Below, piece after piece: positions 50,699 through 60,452 of a DNA stretch of 64,000 nt (positions are counted from its first letter, which is position 1; each line of letters begins with the position of its first letter). This stretch comes from Pararhodobacter sp. SW119. GTDB lineage: Bacteria; Pseudomonadota; Alphaproteobacteria; Rhodobacterales; Rhodobacteraceae. Where the stretch lies: NCBI RefSeq assembly GCF_017811755.1, contig NZ_JADDJF010000003.1, positions 1-64,000 on the forward strand, given 5' to 3'. The translations under genes were made by a program, and so were the position numbers. The notes below the pieces were generated by a model. The model did not search any database and was not told where the DNA came from. It worked only from the letters and a program-made list of their open reading frames with translations.

Positions 50699-53434
50699 TT
50701 ACTCCGCCGGTTCGCGCACGTCCCCGCGCGGGCGCGCCGGGGCCAGGACGATGGGGAAGGTGACGCGGAAGGCGGCGCCGCCCTGGCCGGGGACATAGGT
50801 GATGTCGCCGCCCAGGTTGACCATGATCTCGCGGCAGATGGCCAGTCCCAGACCGGCGCCGCCAGCCTTGTGGGTGTCGGTCAGGCGCCAGAACTTCTCG
50901 AAGATCAGGGCCTGGCTTTTCTTCGGAATGCCCGAGCCGTTGTCGATGAAATCGACCGAGACCTTCGGGCCGCGCCGGCGCACGGTGATGCGCATGACCG
51001 GGGCTTCGGCGTCGCAATACTTGCGGGCGTTCGACAGCACGTTGATGAAGACCTGCGTCAGCCGCCCGGTGTCGGTGCTGAGCGCGATCTGCTCGTCGGC
51101 GGGGTGGCGCAGGATGCGGAAGTCGCGCTGCGGCAGGACCGAGTTGGAGGCGGTGATCGACTTGTCGATCAGCTCCGACAGGTTGGCCTGCCCGATGTCG
51201 AGGTTGACCTGCCCGTGTTCCAGCACGCTGAGGTCCAGCAGGTCGTCCAGAAGGCGGGTCAGGCGGATGCTTTCGTCGTGGATGATGCGGGCGTACTTGG
51301 TCTGCTCCTCGCCGGTGATCTCGTCGTCCATCAGGATCTCGGAGAAGGCGCGGATCGAGGTCATCGGCGTGCGCAACTCGTGGCTGATCTGGCTCAGGAA
51401 GCTGTCCTTCTGGATGCTCAGCTTCTGCAAAAGCTCGTTCGCCTCGCGCAACTGGCGGGCGGTTCGGGCCAGTTCCTCGGACTTCGCCTCCAGCTGCGCG
51501 GAATGTTCCATGATCTGCGCGGTTTCCGACGCCACCGCCATCAGCGCCTCGACCGAGACGATGGCGCCGCCGGTGATCTGGGCGATCATCGCATGGGCGG
51601 TGGCGGTGCCGACGGAACTGGCCAGTTTCAACTCCAGCTTGTCGAGGAAGGCGGGCGTCGGGTCGGGCAGGTAGCCCTGCTTGCCCTGCTCGGCGGCCTC
51701 GGCCTGAAAGAAGCTCTGCGCCTCGGTCGCGCCCATGATCCGCTGGGCCATGGCCAGCAGGTCCTCGGCCTCGGGCTCGATCCGCGACTGCGGCGGCATC
51801 CAGCCGCGCGTGGCGTCGCCGTCCTGCGACAGGGCGAAGGCGTTGACGAACTGCGCGCCCTGAAGCCGCTCCATCGGGCCGGGGAAGCTGAGCAGCGAGC
51901 CGGCGAGGAAGGCGGTGGCGTTCAGGCCCAGCGACCAGAAGAGCGCGTGCAGCAGCGGGTCGAGCGTGCCGACGCCGAAAAGCGCATGCGGGCGCAGCCA
52001 GGAGATGCCGAAGGCGCCCTCGGCCATGACGCGGGCGGGGACCAGGACATCGGGGCCGAAGGAGGGCAGGAAGAGCGCGTAAAGCCAGACCAGCGCGCCG
52101 GTGACCAGCCCCGCCGCCGCCCCGACCCGCGTCGCCCCGCGCCAGTAGAGCGCGCCGATCAGAACCGGCAGGACCTGCGCCATGCCGACGAAGGCGATGA
52201 GCCCGATCGCCGCCAGCGCCGCGCCCCCGCCCGAGACCGCGTAGTAGAGATAGCCCAGCGTCAGGATGATGCCGATGGCGAAGCGGCGCGAGTTCAGCAC
52301 CAGCCCGCGCACGTCGCCCTGCATCCGCCCGCCGCGCGCCCGGTGCCGCAGCCAGAGCGGCACGACGATATGGTTCGACACCATCGTCGAGAGCGCGATG
52401 GAGGCGATGATGACCATCGAGGTCGCCGCCGAGAAGCCGCCGAGGAAGGCCAAGAGCGCCAGATCCTCGCGCCCCATCGCCAGCGGCAGGGAGAGGACGA
52501 ACATGTCGGGGTTCTTGCCTTCCGGCATCAGCTCCAGCCCCATCACCGCGATGGGCAGCACGAAAAGGCTCATCAGGATCAGGTAGAGCGGGAAGGCCCA
52601 GGAGGCGACGGCGAGGTGGCGTTCATCGGCGTTTTCGACGACCAGCACCTGGAACATGCGCGGCAGGGTGGCGATGGCGATACCGGCGAGCAGCGTCAGC
52701 CCCAGCCAGCGCCCCGGCTGGATCGTCCATTCCACGCGCGAGGCGGCCTCGATCCGGGTCAGCACGTCGGCGGGGCCGTCCGCCAGCCCCCAGACGACGA
52801 AGGTGCCGACGGCCAGCAATGCCACCAGCTTGACCACCGCCTCGACCGCGATGGCGATGACGACGCCGTGGTGCTGTTCCTTGGCGTCGAGGTTGCGGGT
52901 TCCGAAGAGGATGGTGAACACCGCCAGCCCCGCCGCCACCCAGAGCGCAAGCTGGCGCGCCGCCATGCTGTCGTCGCCGGCAAACGCCTCGAACGAGAGC
53001 GCGATGGATTGCAACTGCAGCGCGATGTAGGGCGTGGTCGCGGCCATCGCCAGCAGCGTCACGATCACGCCGAGCGCGTTCGACTTGCCGTAGCGCGACG
53101 AGATCATGTCGGCGATCGAGGTGACGCTGTGCGCCTTGCCGACGCGCACCAGCTTGCGCAGAAGCCACCACCAGCCGACGAAGACCAGCGTCGGGCCGAG
53201 GTAGATCGTGGCGAATTCCAGCCCCGAGCGCGCGGCGTAGCCGACCGCACCGTAAAAGGTCCAGGCGGTGCAGTAGACCGACAGCGACAGCGTGTAGACC
53301 AGCGGCGAGCGCAACAGGCGGAAGGGCCGGCCCTGCACGCGCGCCATCTCGGCCCGGCGTTCGGCCGCCCAGGCGATGGTGAACAGAAAGGCGACGTAGA
53401 AAAGCGCGGCGAGGATGAGCAGGTTGAGGCTCAT
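50699..53434 (-). CDS. Sodium/solute symporter-fused sensor histidine kinase (CrbS/CbrA-like)
   Basis: This 911-residue protein has about 13 transmembrane helices of the SSS (PutP-like) type in the first 520 residues (YTLSLSVYCTAWTFYGAVGYAAR, AHSVTSIADMISSRYGKS). A linker with a coiled coil (EELARTARQLREANELLQ) follows, then the kinase core: H-box SQISHELRTPMTSIRAFSEIL, N-box FINVLSNARKYC, G-boxes VDFIDNGSGIP and GGAGLGLAIC. Relatives (CrbS) sense acetate-type carbon status and control acetyl-CoA synthetase. It overlaps the small upstream gene by 4 bases. The ligand is inferred, not shown. Confidence 0.92.
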   Translation of the reverse strand: MSLNLLILAALFYVAFLFTIAWAAERRAEMARVQGRPFRLLRSPLVYTLSLSVYCTAWTFYGAVGYAARSGLEFATIYLGPTLVFVGWWWLLRKLVRVGKAHSVTSIADMISSRYGKSNALGVIVTLLAMAATTPYIALQLQSIALSFEAFAGDDSMAARQLALWVAAGLAVFTILFGTRNLDAKEQHHGVVIAIAVEAVVKLVALLAVGTFVVWGLADGPADVLTRIEAASRVEWTIQPGRWLGLTLLAGIAIATLPRMFQVLVVENADERHLAVASWAFPLYLILMSLFVLPIAVMGLELMPEGKNPDMFVLSLPLAMGREDLALLAFLGGFSAATSMVIIASIALSTMVSNHIVVPLWLRHRARGGRMQGDVRGLVLNSRRFAIGIILTLGYLYYAVSGGGAALAAIGLIAFVGMAQVLPVLIGALYWRGATRVGAAAGLVTGALVWLYALFLPSFGPDVLVPARVMAEGAFGISWLRPHALFGVGTLDPLLHALFWSLGLNATAFLAGSLLSFPGPMERLQGAQFVNAFALSQDGDATRGWMPPQSRIEPEAEDLLAMAQRIMGATEAQSFFQAEAAEQGKQGYLPDPTPAFLDKLELKLASSVGTATAHAMIAQITGGAIVSVEALMAVASETAQIMEHSAQLEAKSEELARTARQLREANELLQKLSIQKDSFLSQISHELRTPMTSIRAFSEILMDDEITGEEQTKYARIIHDESIRLTRLLDDLLDLSVLEHGQVNLDIGQANLSELIDKSITASNSVLPQRDFRILRHPADEQIALSTDTGRLTQVFINVLSNARKYCDAEAPVMRITVRRRGPKVSVDFIDNGSGIPKKSQALIFEKFWRLTDTHKAGGAGLGLAICREIMVNLGGDITYVPGQGGAAFRVTFPIVLAPARPRGDVREPAE

Positions 53435-53787
53435 GGCGCGCGTCCCGGCGCCTCCGTCGGGGCCGTGTTGTCGGTTTCGGCGTTCTCGGTTGCGGCGTGC
53501 GAACTTTCGTCCGTCCTGTCGGGGGGCGGCTGTACCGGGGGCGGCGGCGGCGTTTCGGTCCGGCGCAAGGGGCCCGCCAGCAGCGCCGCCGCGACGATCA
53601 GCAGCGCCCAGACCGTGAAGACATAAAGCGCCTCGGCCGCGGCGTTGGGCGCGCGGTCGATGCGCCAGAGCGCCGGCAGCAGTAGCAGCACCAGCCCGAT
53701 CACCGGCAGCGCGCGCGCGCCGTCCATCAGCCGCCGGCGGCGATAGGATTCACGTTCCAGGAAAAGCGGCGGGCGCGGCCGGCTCAT
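53431..53787 (-). CDS. Small membrane protein between response regulator and kinase genes
   Basis: The 118 residues have a basic N-terminus (LFLERESYRRRRLMDGAR), two helices (about 26-44 and 53-73) and a Pro/Thr/Glu-rich disordered tail (TPPPPPVQPPPDRTDES). It overlaps both neighbours by 4 bases, so it is made in step with them. Comparable small proteins accompany this kinase type in Rhodobacterales. It may be an accessory of the sensor; the function is unknown. Confidence 0.7.
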   Translation of the reverse strand: MSRPRPPLFLERESYRRRRLMDGARALPVIGLVLLLLPALWRIDRAPNAAAEALYVFTVWALLIVAAALLAGPLRRTETPPPPPVQPPPDRTDESSHAATENAETDNTAPTEAPGRAP

Positions 53788-54233
53788 GCGCCGACGAGCT
53801 GGCGCACCGCGGCCAGCAATTCCGCATTGGCGAAGGGCTTCGCCATGTAGAGCGACGCGCCCGAGCGCATGGCGATCTCGCGGTCGGTGGCGTGCCCCTT
53901 GGCGGTCAGCACGATCACCGGCAGTCCGGCCAACGCGGGCCGGGCGCGGATCGCCTGCAGCACGTCCAGCCCGCTGCGCCCCGGCAGCATCACGTCGAGG
54001 ATCGCCAGCGCCGGCGCCTTGCTCTCGATCAGGTCGAGCGCGTCATGCCCGTCACCGCGGCTGAGCACGTCCCAGCCATCGCGGTGCAGGATGAAGCGGA
54101 TCGCTTCGGAGATGTTCGGCTCGTCCTCGAGCACGAGTACCAGTCGGCCCCGGCCATGTCCGGTGCCCGGCGCTTCCGCCCTGTCCGCAGCCGCCCCCCG
54201 CGGGGCGCAGTCGTTCTGCGCCATGCTGCTCAC
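53784..54233 (-). CDS. REC-only response regulator
   Basis: The 149 residues have an N-terminal variable stretch of about 30, then a receiver domain: LVLVLEDEPNISEAIRFIL (acidic pair), LAILDVMLPGRSGLDVLQ (phospho-acceptor Asp), VIVLTAKGHATD (Thr) and LYMAKPFANAELL (Lys). No output domain follows. A GTG at 54233 with GGAGG upstream is the longest start; an ATG at 54224 is also possible. As the partner of the symporter kinase, it must act by protein contact or phosphotransfer. Confidence 0.9.
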   Translation of the reverse strand: MSSMAQNDCAPRGAAADRAEAPGTGHGRGRLVLVLEDEPNISEAIRFILHRDGWDVLSRGDGHDALDLIESKAPALAILDVMLPGRSGLDVLQAIRARPALAGLPVIVLTAKGHATDREIAMRSGASLYMAKPFANAELLAAVRQLVGA

Positions 54234-54334
54234 GCCCTCCTCCGGCGTTGCGCTGCCCCCGATGCCCCTTCCCTTGATCTATTGCGGGAAACGGTGCGCA
54301 TGTCAAAGCCCGTGACCGGATCGGTCGGCCCCGA

Positions 54335-55666
54335 TCATCCGGCGACGATCGAGGGTTCGCGGCGGGCGATGCAGTCGAGGCGCGGGCAGATGCGGCAGTT
54401 CGAGCCGACGTAAAGATGCGGCAGCGCCGCCGGGGTCTCGCCCAGGGTCGCCGGGGTGGCGGGCGTCAGCAGCATGCTGGCACGCAGCACGACGGGCGGT
54501 GCGAAGCCGGCGGGCACGCTCGGCTCGGCCAGCGCGAAGGCCAGGAAACGCGGCGCCGGGCGGCCGGGAAATTCGACCAGAGCCGAAAGCGGCCGAAGCG
54601 GACTGACCAGCGCCTGATAAAGGGGCCAGACCGGGCAGGCACCGCCGAAGCGCGGCAGCGTTAGCCCCTCGATCGGGCGGCGCCGGGTGAGCGTGCCGGA
54701 GCCGTCGCATTCGACGAGGCCGAAGCGCGGCAGCCCGCTACCTTCCGGCAGGGTGGCGAGCCGCCGGAACAGCCGCACCAGCGGCACGCCGAGGTCGCGC
54801 GCCAGCCGCTCCGGATCAAAGCCCTGCCCGCCGTCCAGCGTCGCCCGCAACGCCGCGACCAGGCGCGCCAGCGGCAGTGCGCGCGCGTCGGCATGCGCCT
54901 CGGCCAGCCAGGCGCGGGCCATTTCGCGCGCCGCCTGGCTGGCCAGTTCCGCCTCGCCGCGGGTCAGCGCGTGGAAGTCGGGCGCGGCGGATTTCTCGAC
55001 CGCCTCGATGCGGTGATCGTGGCGCGCGAGCCAGCTTTCCAGTTCCTCCAGCGGCGCGGCAAGGCCCGTCTCCTCGCCCGAGGTGTCGAGATAGGCCACC
55101 AGCGCCTCGGCGGCGCGGGCCATGCGTTGCGAATCGGCATGGATGTTGGCGTGGAACTTGCCGCGCCAGTCCGCGTCCAGTTCCTCGGTCTCGACCAGGA
55201 TCGCGGCGGTGGACTGCACCGCGGTCACCGCCGAGACGATCTCGTGCAGCGCGGCCGACAGGTTCGGGTCGTGCGCCATCCGGTCGCTGAAGCGTTCGAT
55301 GGCGCGTTCCTGCGCCGCGACCCGCTGGGTCAGCGCGCCCAGCTGGCCGGCCCAGCCGGGAAAGCGGCCGACGAACTCCTCCAGCCGGTCCAGCTCGGGC
55401 AGGATGCCGGGGGCGGCCATCGCCGCCGCGGCGCGCAGCACCTCGACCAGCTCGTCCTCGGCGCCGCGGGCAAGGGTCTGCTCGGGGATGTTCAGCGCGC
55501 CGGCGATCGCGGTCAGCAGGGCCGGCCCGGGGCGGCGCTTGTTGTGCTCGATCAGGTTCAGATACGAGGGCGAGATGCCGGTGAGCCGCGCCAGTTCCGC
55601 CTGCGCGAGGTTGCGCGCCTTGCGCAACGCGCGGATACGGGTGCCGGAGAGCGAACTGCGGGGCAT
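54335..55666 (-). CDS. ScfR-like XRE family regulator (HTH + DUF2083)
   Basis: This 443-residue protein has an XRE helix-turn-helix (about 5-62: [35 protein letters not shown]) and a long C-terminal part with the DUF2083 feature [20 protein letters not shown]. Proteins of this architecture (RamB/ScfR-like short-chain fatty acyl regulators) sense acyl-CoA or redox and control acetate, propionate and glyoxylate genes. It is next to the symporter kinase system, and accBC is divergent, which supports a role in short-chain acid or fatty-acid metabolism. Confidence 0.85.
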   Translation of the reverse strand: MPRSSLSGTRIRALRKARNLAQAELARLTGISPSYLNLIEHNKRRPGPALLTAIAGALNIPEQTLARGAEDELVEVLRAAAAMAAPGILPELDRLEEFVGRFPGWAGQLGALTQRVAAQERAIERFSDRMAHDPNLSAALHEIVSAVTAVQSTAAILVETEELDADWRGKFHANIHADSQRMARAAEALVAYLDTSGEETGLAAPLEELESWLARHDHRIEAVEKSAAPDFHALTRGEAELASQAAREMARAWLAEAHADARALPLARLVAALRATLDGGQGFDPERLARDLGVPLVRLFRRLATLPEGSGLPRFGLVECDGSGTLTRRRPIEGLTLPRFGGACPVWPLYQALVSPLRPLSALVEFPGRPAPRFLAFALAEPSVPAGFAPPVVLRASMLLTPATPATLGETPAALPHLYVGSNCRICPRLDCIARREPSIVAG

Positions 55667-55821
55667 GGCTTTCTGTCGGGCCTGCGGCGCGGTCTGTCAA
55701 TCTTTACACGCCCGCCGCGCGCCGCGAAATGACCTTTTCAGGCCCCGCCCCCTCGCGTATAAGGCCGCCGATCGGGCCGCGCCCCGCGCCGGCGCGCCCG
55801 CCAGATAACCGAGGACCGCGA

Positions 55822-56319
55822 ATGAGCACCGATCGCATCACCGCCGACGTGGCCTTCATCCAGGCCCTCGCCGAGCTGTTGAACGACAACGCGCTGACCG
55901 AGATCGCGGTCAAGCGCGAATACGGCGAGAACGACACGCTGAACGTGAAGGTGTCGAAGCAGGCGCCGCAGCCGGTGATGATGCACGCCCCCGCACCCGC
56001 CGCAGCGCCCCCCCAGACGCAGGGCGCCCCCGCCGCGACCGAGCGTCCCGCCGCCTCCACCGCCGCCACCGATCCGGCCGATCACCCCGGCGCGGTCACC
56101 TCGCCCATGGTCGGCACCGCCTACCTCGCGCCGGAGCCGGGCACCGACGCCTTCGTCGCGGTCGGCGATCAGGTCACGGTGGGTCAGACGCTGTTGATCA
56201 TCGAGGCGATGAAGACCATGAACCAGATCCCCGCCCCGCATTCGGGGACGGTGAAGCGCATCCTGGTCGTCGACGGCACGCCGGTGGAATACGGCGCGCC
56301 CCTGATGATCGTGGAATAG
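55822..56319 (+). CDS. accB: Acetyl-CoA carboxylase biotin carboxyl carrier protein
   Basis: This 165-residue protein has an N-terminal helical part ([23 protein letters not shown]), a Pro/Ala linker (about 55-90) and a biotinyl domain with the modified Lys in [20 protein letters not shown] precedes the ATG at 55822. It supplies the carrier for the first step of fatty-acid synthesis together with accC, 9 bases downstream. Confidence 0.96.
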   Translation: MSTDRITADVAFIQALAELLNDNALTEIAVKREYGENDTLNVKVSKQAPQPVMMHAPAPAAAPPQTQGAPAATERPAASTAATDPADHPGAVTSPMVGTAYLAPEPGTDAFVAVGDQVTVGQTLLIIEAMKTMNQIPAPHSGTVKRILVVDGTPVEYGAPLMIVE

Positions 56320-56328
56320 GCGGCGGGA

Positions 56329-57675
56329 ATGTTTTCCAAGATCCTGATCGCCAACCGCGGCGAGATCGCCCTGCGCGTCGTTCGCGCCTGCCGCGAGATG
56401 GGCATCGCTTCGGTCGCGGTGCATTCGACCGCCGATTCCGACGCGATGCACGTGCGCATGGCCGACGAGGCGATCTGCATCGGTCCCGCCTCCTCGACCG
56501 ACAGCTACCTGAGCGTGCCGGCGATCATCTCGGCCTGCGAGATCACCGGCGCCGAGGCGATCCACCCGGGCTACGGGTTCCTGAGCGAGAACGCGAATTT
56601 CGTCCAGATCGTCGAGGACCACGGCCTGACCTTCATCGGCCCGCGCGCGGAACACATCCGCATCATGGGCGACAAGATCACCGCCAAGGAAACCATGCGC
56701 AAGCTGGGCGTGCCCTGCGTGCCGGGGTCCGAGGGCGGCGTGCCCGACCTGGAGAGCGCGCGGCGCGTCGCCGCCGAGATCGGCTATCCGGTGATCGTCA
56801 AGGCCACCGCCGGCGGCGGCGGGCGCGGCATGAAGCTCGCCCGCTCGGCCGAGGAACTGGACAACGCCTTCGGCGGCGCGCGGCGCGAGGCCAAGGCCGC
56901 CTTCGGCAACGACGAGGTCTATATCGAGAAGTACCTGGGCCGGCCCCGGCATATAGAGATCCAGGTCTTCGGCGACGGCAAGGGCAACGCGGTCCACCTG
57001 GGCGAGCGCGACTGCTCGCTGCAGCGCCGCCACCAGAAGGTCCTGGAAGAGGCGCCGGGCCCGGTCATCGACGCCGAGACGCGCGCCCGGATCGGCAAGG
57101 TCTGCGCCGATGCGGTGGCGGCGATCGGCTATGCCGGCGCCGGCACGATCGAGTTCCTCTACGAGGACGGCGAGTTCTACTTCATCGAGATGAACACCCG
57201 CCTTCAGGTCGAACACCCGGTGACCGAGGCGATCTTCGGCGTCGACCTGGTGCGCGAGCAGATCCGCGTCGCCTCGGGTCAGCCGCTGTCCTTCGCCCAG
57301 GACGAGCTGCAGATAAACGGCCATGCGATCGAGGTGCGGATCAACGCCGAGAAACTCCCGAACTTCTCGCCCTGCCCGGGGCTGGTGAACACCTTCCATG
57401 CGCCGGGGGGCTTGGGCGTGCGGATGGATTCGGCGATCTACGCGGGCTACCGCATTCCGCCCTATTACGACAGCCTGATCGCCAAGCTGATCGTCCACGG
57501 CCGCGACCGGCCCGAGGCGCTGGCACGGTTGCGCCGGGCGCTGGGAGAGCTGATCATCGACGGGATCGACACCACCGTGCCGCTGTTCTTCGACCTGCTT
57601 GCCCAAGACGAGATCCAGCGCGGGGACTACACGATCCACTGGCTCGAGTCCTACCTGGCCCGCCCGCAGGGGTAA
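56329..57675 (+). CDS. accC: Acetyl-CoA carboxylase biotin carboxylase subunit
   Basis: This 448-residue ATP-grasp enzyme starts [26 protein letters not shown]. It has [19 protein letters not shown] (P-loop), [43 protein letters not shown] and [18 protein letters not shown]. It carboxylates the biotin on AccB. Length and motifs are complete. Confidence 0.97.
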   Translation: MFSKILIANRGEIALRVVRACREMGIASVAVHSTADSDAMHVRMADEAICIGPASSTDSYLSVPAIISACEITGAEAIHPGYGFLSENANFVQIVEDHGLTFIGPRAEHIRIMGDKITAKETMRKLGVPCVPGSEGGVPDLESARRVAAEIGYPVIVKATAGGGGRGMKLARSAEELDNAFGGARREAKAAFGNDEVYIEKYLGRPRHIEIQVFGDGKGNAVHLGERDCSLQRRHQKVLEEAPGPVIDAETRARIGKVCADAVAAIGYAGAGTIEFLYEDGEFYFIEMNTRLQVEHPVTEAIFGVDLVREQIRVASGQPLSFAQDELQINGHAIEVRINAEKLPNFSPCPGLVNTFHAPGGLGVRMDSAIYAGYRIPPYYDSLIAKLIVHGRDRPEALARLRRALGELIIDGIDTTVPLFFDLLAQDEIQRGDYTIHWLESYLARPQG

Positions 57676-57682
57676 TGGCCCG

Positions 57683-58333
57683 ATGCGGTTGACGTCCGAG
57701 CAGGTGCTGGGGGCCTATGCGCGCGGGATATTCCCGATGGCGGCCAGCGCCGAAAGCCCGTCCCTCCACTGGTTCGAGCCGACCTGGCGAGGGGTGCTGC
57801 CGCTGGACAGGTTTCACGCCTCGCGCTCGCTGATCCGCAGCCTGCGGCGCGGCGACTGGCGGTTTTCCTGCGACCGGGATTTCGCCGGCGTTCTGGCCGG
57901 CTGCGCCGACCGGGAGGAAACCTGGATCAACGCCGAGATCGCGCAGATCTTTCTCGAACTGCACGCCCAGGGCCACGCGCATTCGATCGAGGTGCGCAGC
58001 GAAGCGGGCGATCTGGTGGGCGGGGTCTACGGTCTGGCGCTGGGGGCTGTGTTCTTCGCGGAAAGCATGTTCTCGAAGCGGACCGATGCGTCCAAACTGG
58101 CGCTGGCGGAACTGGTCGCGCGGCTGCGCCGCGGCGGTTTCCAGCTGCTCGACACGCAATACCTGACCGAACATCTGGCCCGGATGGGCGGGACCGAGGT
58201 GCCGCGCAGCGCCTACCGGGTGTATCTGCGCCAGGCCTTGTCCGTCGAAGCCGACCCTGCCGCCGCGTTCGCGCCCGAAAACCCCGAAACCGCATCAGGC
58301 GCCTACTGGCAGCCGATCACCCAGACATCGTAG
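57683..58333 (+). CDS. aat: Leucyl/phenylalanyl-tRNA-protein transferase
   Basis: This 216-residue enzyme starts MRLTSEQVLGAYARGIFPMA, continues with LHWFEPTWRGVLPLDRFH, TWINAEIAQIFLELHAQGHAHSIEV and VFFAESMFSKRTDASKLAL, all diagnostic. It adds Leu or Phe to N-terminal Arg/Lys of proteins, marking them for ClpAP. The ATG at 57683 is 7 bases after accC. Its 3' end overlaps the convergent DUF2155 gene by 31 bases. Confidence 0.96.
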   Translation: MRLTSEQVLGAYARGIFPMAASAESPSLHWFEPTWRGVLPLDRFHASRSLIRSLRRGDWRFSCDRDFAGVLAGCADREETWINAEIAQIFLELHAQGHAHSIEVRSEAGDLVGGVYGLALGAVFFAESMFSKRTDASKLALAELVARLRRGGFQLLDTQYLTEHLARMGGTEVPRSAYRVYLRQALSVEADPAAAFAPENPETASGAYWQPITQTS

Positions 58334-58653
58334 CGCACGTGGTCCAGCGCATTCAGCGCCGGTGACGAGGCGATCATCCAGCCGCTGAAAAGCGCCTCGG
58401 CGTCGCGGGTATCCTCGATCTCGAGGAAGGCGAAGGCGTCGGCGGAGGGATTCTCGGCGGGATAGCGGCACTCGCGCAGGGTGATGCGCAGCCGGCCGTA
58501 ATCCACCTGCTCTCCCGCGGCGATGCGCAGTTCGGTCGTCTCGCCCGCGATCCGGTCCAGCCCGCGCAGGATCACCGTCGACCCCGGCGCCATTTCCTGC
58601 CCCTGCGAGGGCGAGGTCAGCAGCAGCGAAAGGGCAAGCGCGCGAACGATCAT
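58303..58653 (-). CDS. DUF2155 domain protein, exported
   Basis: The 116 residues have a signal peptide (about 1-18, ALALSLLLTSPSQG) and the DUF2155 pattern VILRGLDRIAGETTELRIAAGE, RITLRECRYPAENPSADAFAFLEI and DHVRYDVWVIGCQ, with a Cys pair likely in a disulfide. A periplasmic protein of unknown function, commonly found next to aat and NDUFA12 in Rhodobacterales. Overlap with aat is convergent. Confidence 0.9.
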   Translation of the reverse strand: MIVRALALSLLLTSPSQGQEMAPGSTVILRGLDRIAGETTELRIAAGEQVDYGRLRITLRECRYPAENPSADAFAFLEIEDTRDAEALFSGWMIASSPALNALDHVRYDVWVIGCQ

Positions 58654-58734
58654 CGGGACCCGCCCCGCGCGCTGTGCAGGCAGCAGCAGATGCTCATGGC
58701 CGGTTGGCCCGGAAAAAGCGGCCGCGCGTCCCCA

Positions 58735-59109
58735 TCACTCGGGTCGCCAGGCCTCGTAGTCCTGCCGCTCCACCGGGGCGGGACGACGCATGGAGCCGGC
58801 GGGCACGTAGGCCGCGGGCGTGCCGGTCAGGTTTTCCACATGCGGCCGTTCCCAGGACTGGTGGCTCATCGCCTTCTCGCTCGGCGGTTCGTTCCAGGTG
58901 TGGTGCAGCCAGCCGTGCCAGTCGGGGCTGACCCGGCTCGCCTCGGCCTCGCCGTTGTAGATCACCCAGCGCCGCTTGCCGCCCTCCGACTGGTAGAAGA
59001 TGTTGCCCTGATCGTCTTCGCCCACCCGCTGGCCGTACCGCCACGTGTGCAGCTGCGTGCCGACGGTCTGACTGTTCCACCAGGTGAGAAGCCGAAGCAG
59101 GAATTTCAT
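58735..59109 (-). CDS. NDUFA12/B17.2-like NADH dehydrogenase accessory subunit
   Basis: The 124 residues start [40 protein letters not shown] and include [31 protein letters not shown], the signature of the mitochondrial B17.2 subunit family. In Alphaproteobacteria it is an extra complex I subunit or assembly factor. The ATG at 59109 gives the usual N-terminus. It belongs to the run DUF2155 - NDUFA12 on the minus strand. Confidence 0.95.
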   Translation of the reverse strand: MKFLLRLLTWWNSQTVGTQLHTWRYGQRVGEDDQGNIFYQSEGGKRRWVIYNGEAEASRVSPDWHGWLHHTWNEPPSEKAMSHQSWERPHVENLTGTPAAYVPAGSMRRPAPVERQDYEAWRPE

Positions 59110-59188
59110 GAGCCCGATCCCTTGCGTTGCCCGCGACATATGGCGCAAACGGGCGGCGAAAGAAAGCCCCGCCCGCCTGCCTGTCGCC

Positions 59189-59797
59189 TCAGTCCAGCAC
59201 GCGGACGCGTTCCATGATGTCGGGCGCGCCCATCACCGCGCCGTTCGGCCCGGTGCCGCGCTTGATCGCGTCCAGCACGTCCATCCCGTCGGTGATCTGG
59301 CCCAGCACGGTGTATTGCCCGTTCAGGTGCGGGGCGGGCGCGAACATCAGGAAGAACTGGCTGTTGGCGCTGTCGGGCGACTGCGAACGCGCCATGCCCA
59401 TGACGCCACGCGCGAAGGGCTCGTCCGAGAACTCGGCCGGCAGGTTCGGCATGTCCGAGCCGCCGGTGCCGGCGCGCGCGGTGTCGCCCTCGGCGCGGCC
59501 GAACTGCACGTCGCCGGTCTGCGCCATGAAGCCGTCGATCACGCGATGAAAGACGACACCGTCATAGGCGCCCGATTCGGCCAGCGCGATCACCCGCTCG
59601 ACATGCTGCGGGGCCAGGTCGGGGCGCAGCGTGACCTCGATCACGCCCTCGGCCTGCCCGGCGACGGTGATTTCCAGGACCGGCGCATCCTCGGGCGCGG
59701 CGGTCTGGGCCTGGCCTTGCGCGGCGTTGAACGCATAGGCGCCCAGGACGGCGAAACCCAGCGCGAAGAGGCCGGCGAAAAGGAACCGATCACGCAT
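59189..59797 (-). CDS. Cyclophilin-type peptidylprolyl isomerase, membrane-anchored/exported
   Basis: This 202-residue protein has an N-terminal hydrophobic anchor or signal (about 4-24, [19 protein letters not shown]) and a cyclophilin domain with [43 protein letters not shown] and [12 protein letters not shown]. The Arg of FHRVI and the QFF motif of the active site are present. It would assist folding in the periplasm. It overlaps the cytoplasmic paralog by 8 bases. Confidence 0.93.
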   Translation of the reverse strand: MRDRFLFAGLFALGFAVLGAYAFNAAQGQAQTAAPEDAPVLEITVAGQAEGVIEVTLRPDLAPQHVERVIALAESGAYDGVVFHRVIDGFMAQTGDVQFGRAEGDTARAGTGGSDMPNLPAEFSDEPFARGVMGMARSQSPDSANSQFFLMFAPAPHLNGQYTVLGQITDGMDVLDAIKRGTGPNGAVMGAPDIMERVRVLD

Positions 59798-60296
59798 CGG
59801 ACGCCACCTTGACCGAGATCATCCGGTCCGGGCTGGTGGGGGGCTCGCCGCGGGTGATGGCGTCGACATGTTCCATCCCGTCGATCACCCGGCCGTAGAC
59901 CGTGTACTGGCGGTTCAGGAAGTGGTTGTCGCTGAAGTTGATGAAGAACTGGCTGTTGGCGCTGTTGGGGTTCTGCGAACGCGCCGCGCCCAGCGTGCCC
60001 CGGTCGTGCGGCACGCCCGAGAATTCGGCCGGCAGGTCGGGCAGGTCCGACGCGCCGGTGCCGGCGCGGCGGATGTCGAAGCCCTGCTCGGCATTGCCGT
60101 GGGCGACATCGCCGGTCTGCGCCATGAAGCCCTCGATCACGCGGTGAAAGACCACGTTGTCGTAGGCGCCGGCGCGCGCCAGCTCCTTCATCCGCTCGGC
60201 ATGTTTCGGGGCCACGTCGGGCAGCAGTTCGATCACGACGGTGCCGCCCTTCAGCTCCATCAGGATGGTGTTTTCGGGGTCCTTGATCTCGGCCAT
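59790..60296 (-). CDS. ppiB: Cyclophilin-type peptidylprolyl isomerase, cytoplasmic
   Basis: This 168-residue protein without signal peptide has the full cyclophilin core: [61 protein letters not shown]. It is a paralog of the next gene, which has an added membrane anchor. The start at 60296 gives [18 protein letters not shown]. The gene pair serves both compartments. Confidence 0.93.
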   Translation of the reverse strand: MAEIKDPENTILMELKGGTVVIELLPDVAPKHAERMKELARAGAYDNVVFHRVIEGFMAQTGDVAHGNAEQGFDIRRAGTGASDLPDLPAEFSGVPHDRGTLGAARSQNPNSANSQFFINFSDNHFLNRQYTVYGRVIDGMEHVDAITRGEPPTSPDRMISVKVASDA

Positions 60297-60395
60297 CGGG
60301 AATCCTTCCAGTTCGGTTCGCGCGAAACTACCCATCCCGGCGGGCAAGGGAAAGCCCCCCATCTGCGGCGCAGCGCCGCCCCGCCCGCAGAGCGG

Positions 60396-60401
60396 TTGAC
60401 A
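60396..60401 (+). promoter_or_regulatory. -35-like TTGACA before pgk
   Basis: A consensus TTGACA hexamer lies 52 bases upstream of the pgk start; no clear -10 is present at 17 bases (AACAAC). Confidence 0.35.
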
Positions 60402-60452
60402 GCCCGGCACGCGGCCGCAACAACACGGCGCGACGGGATGCAGGAGGCGGCG

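Noticed and set aside
50522-53626. Very long plus-strand open frame (over 1000 codons) opposite the symporter-kinase gene
   Set aside because: Its translation is Arg/Gln/Asp-rich low-complexity with no motif, while the minus strand encodes complete symporter and kinase domains. It is an antisense artefact of high GC third positions.
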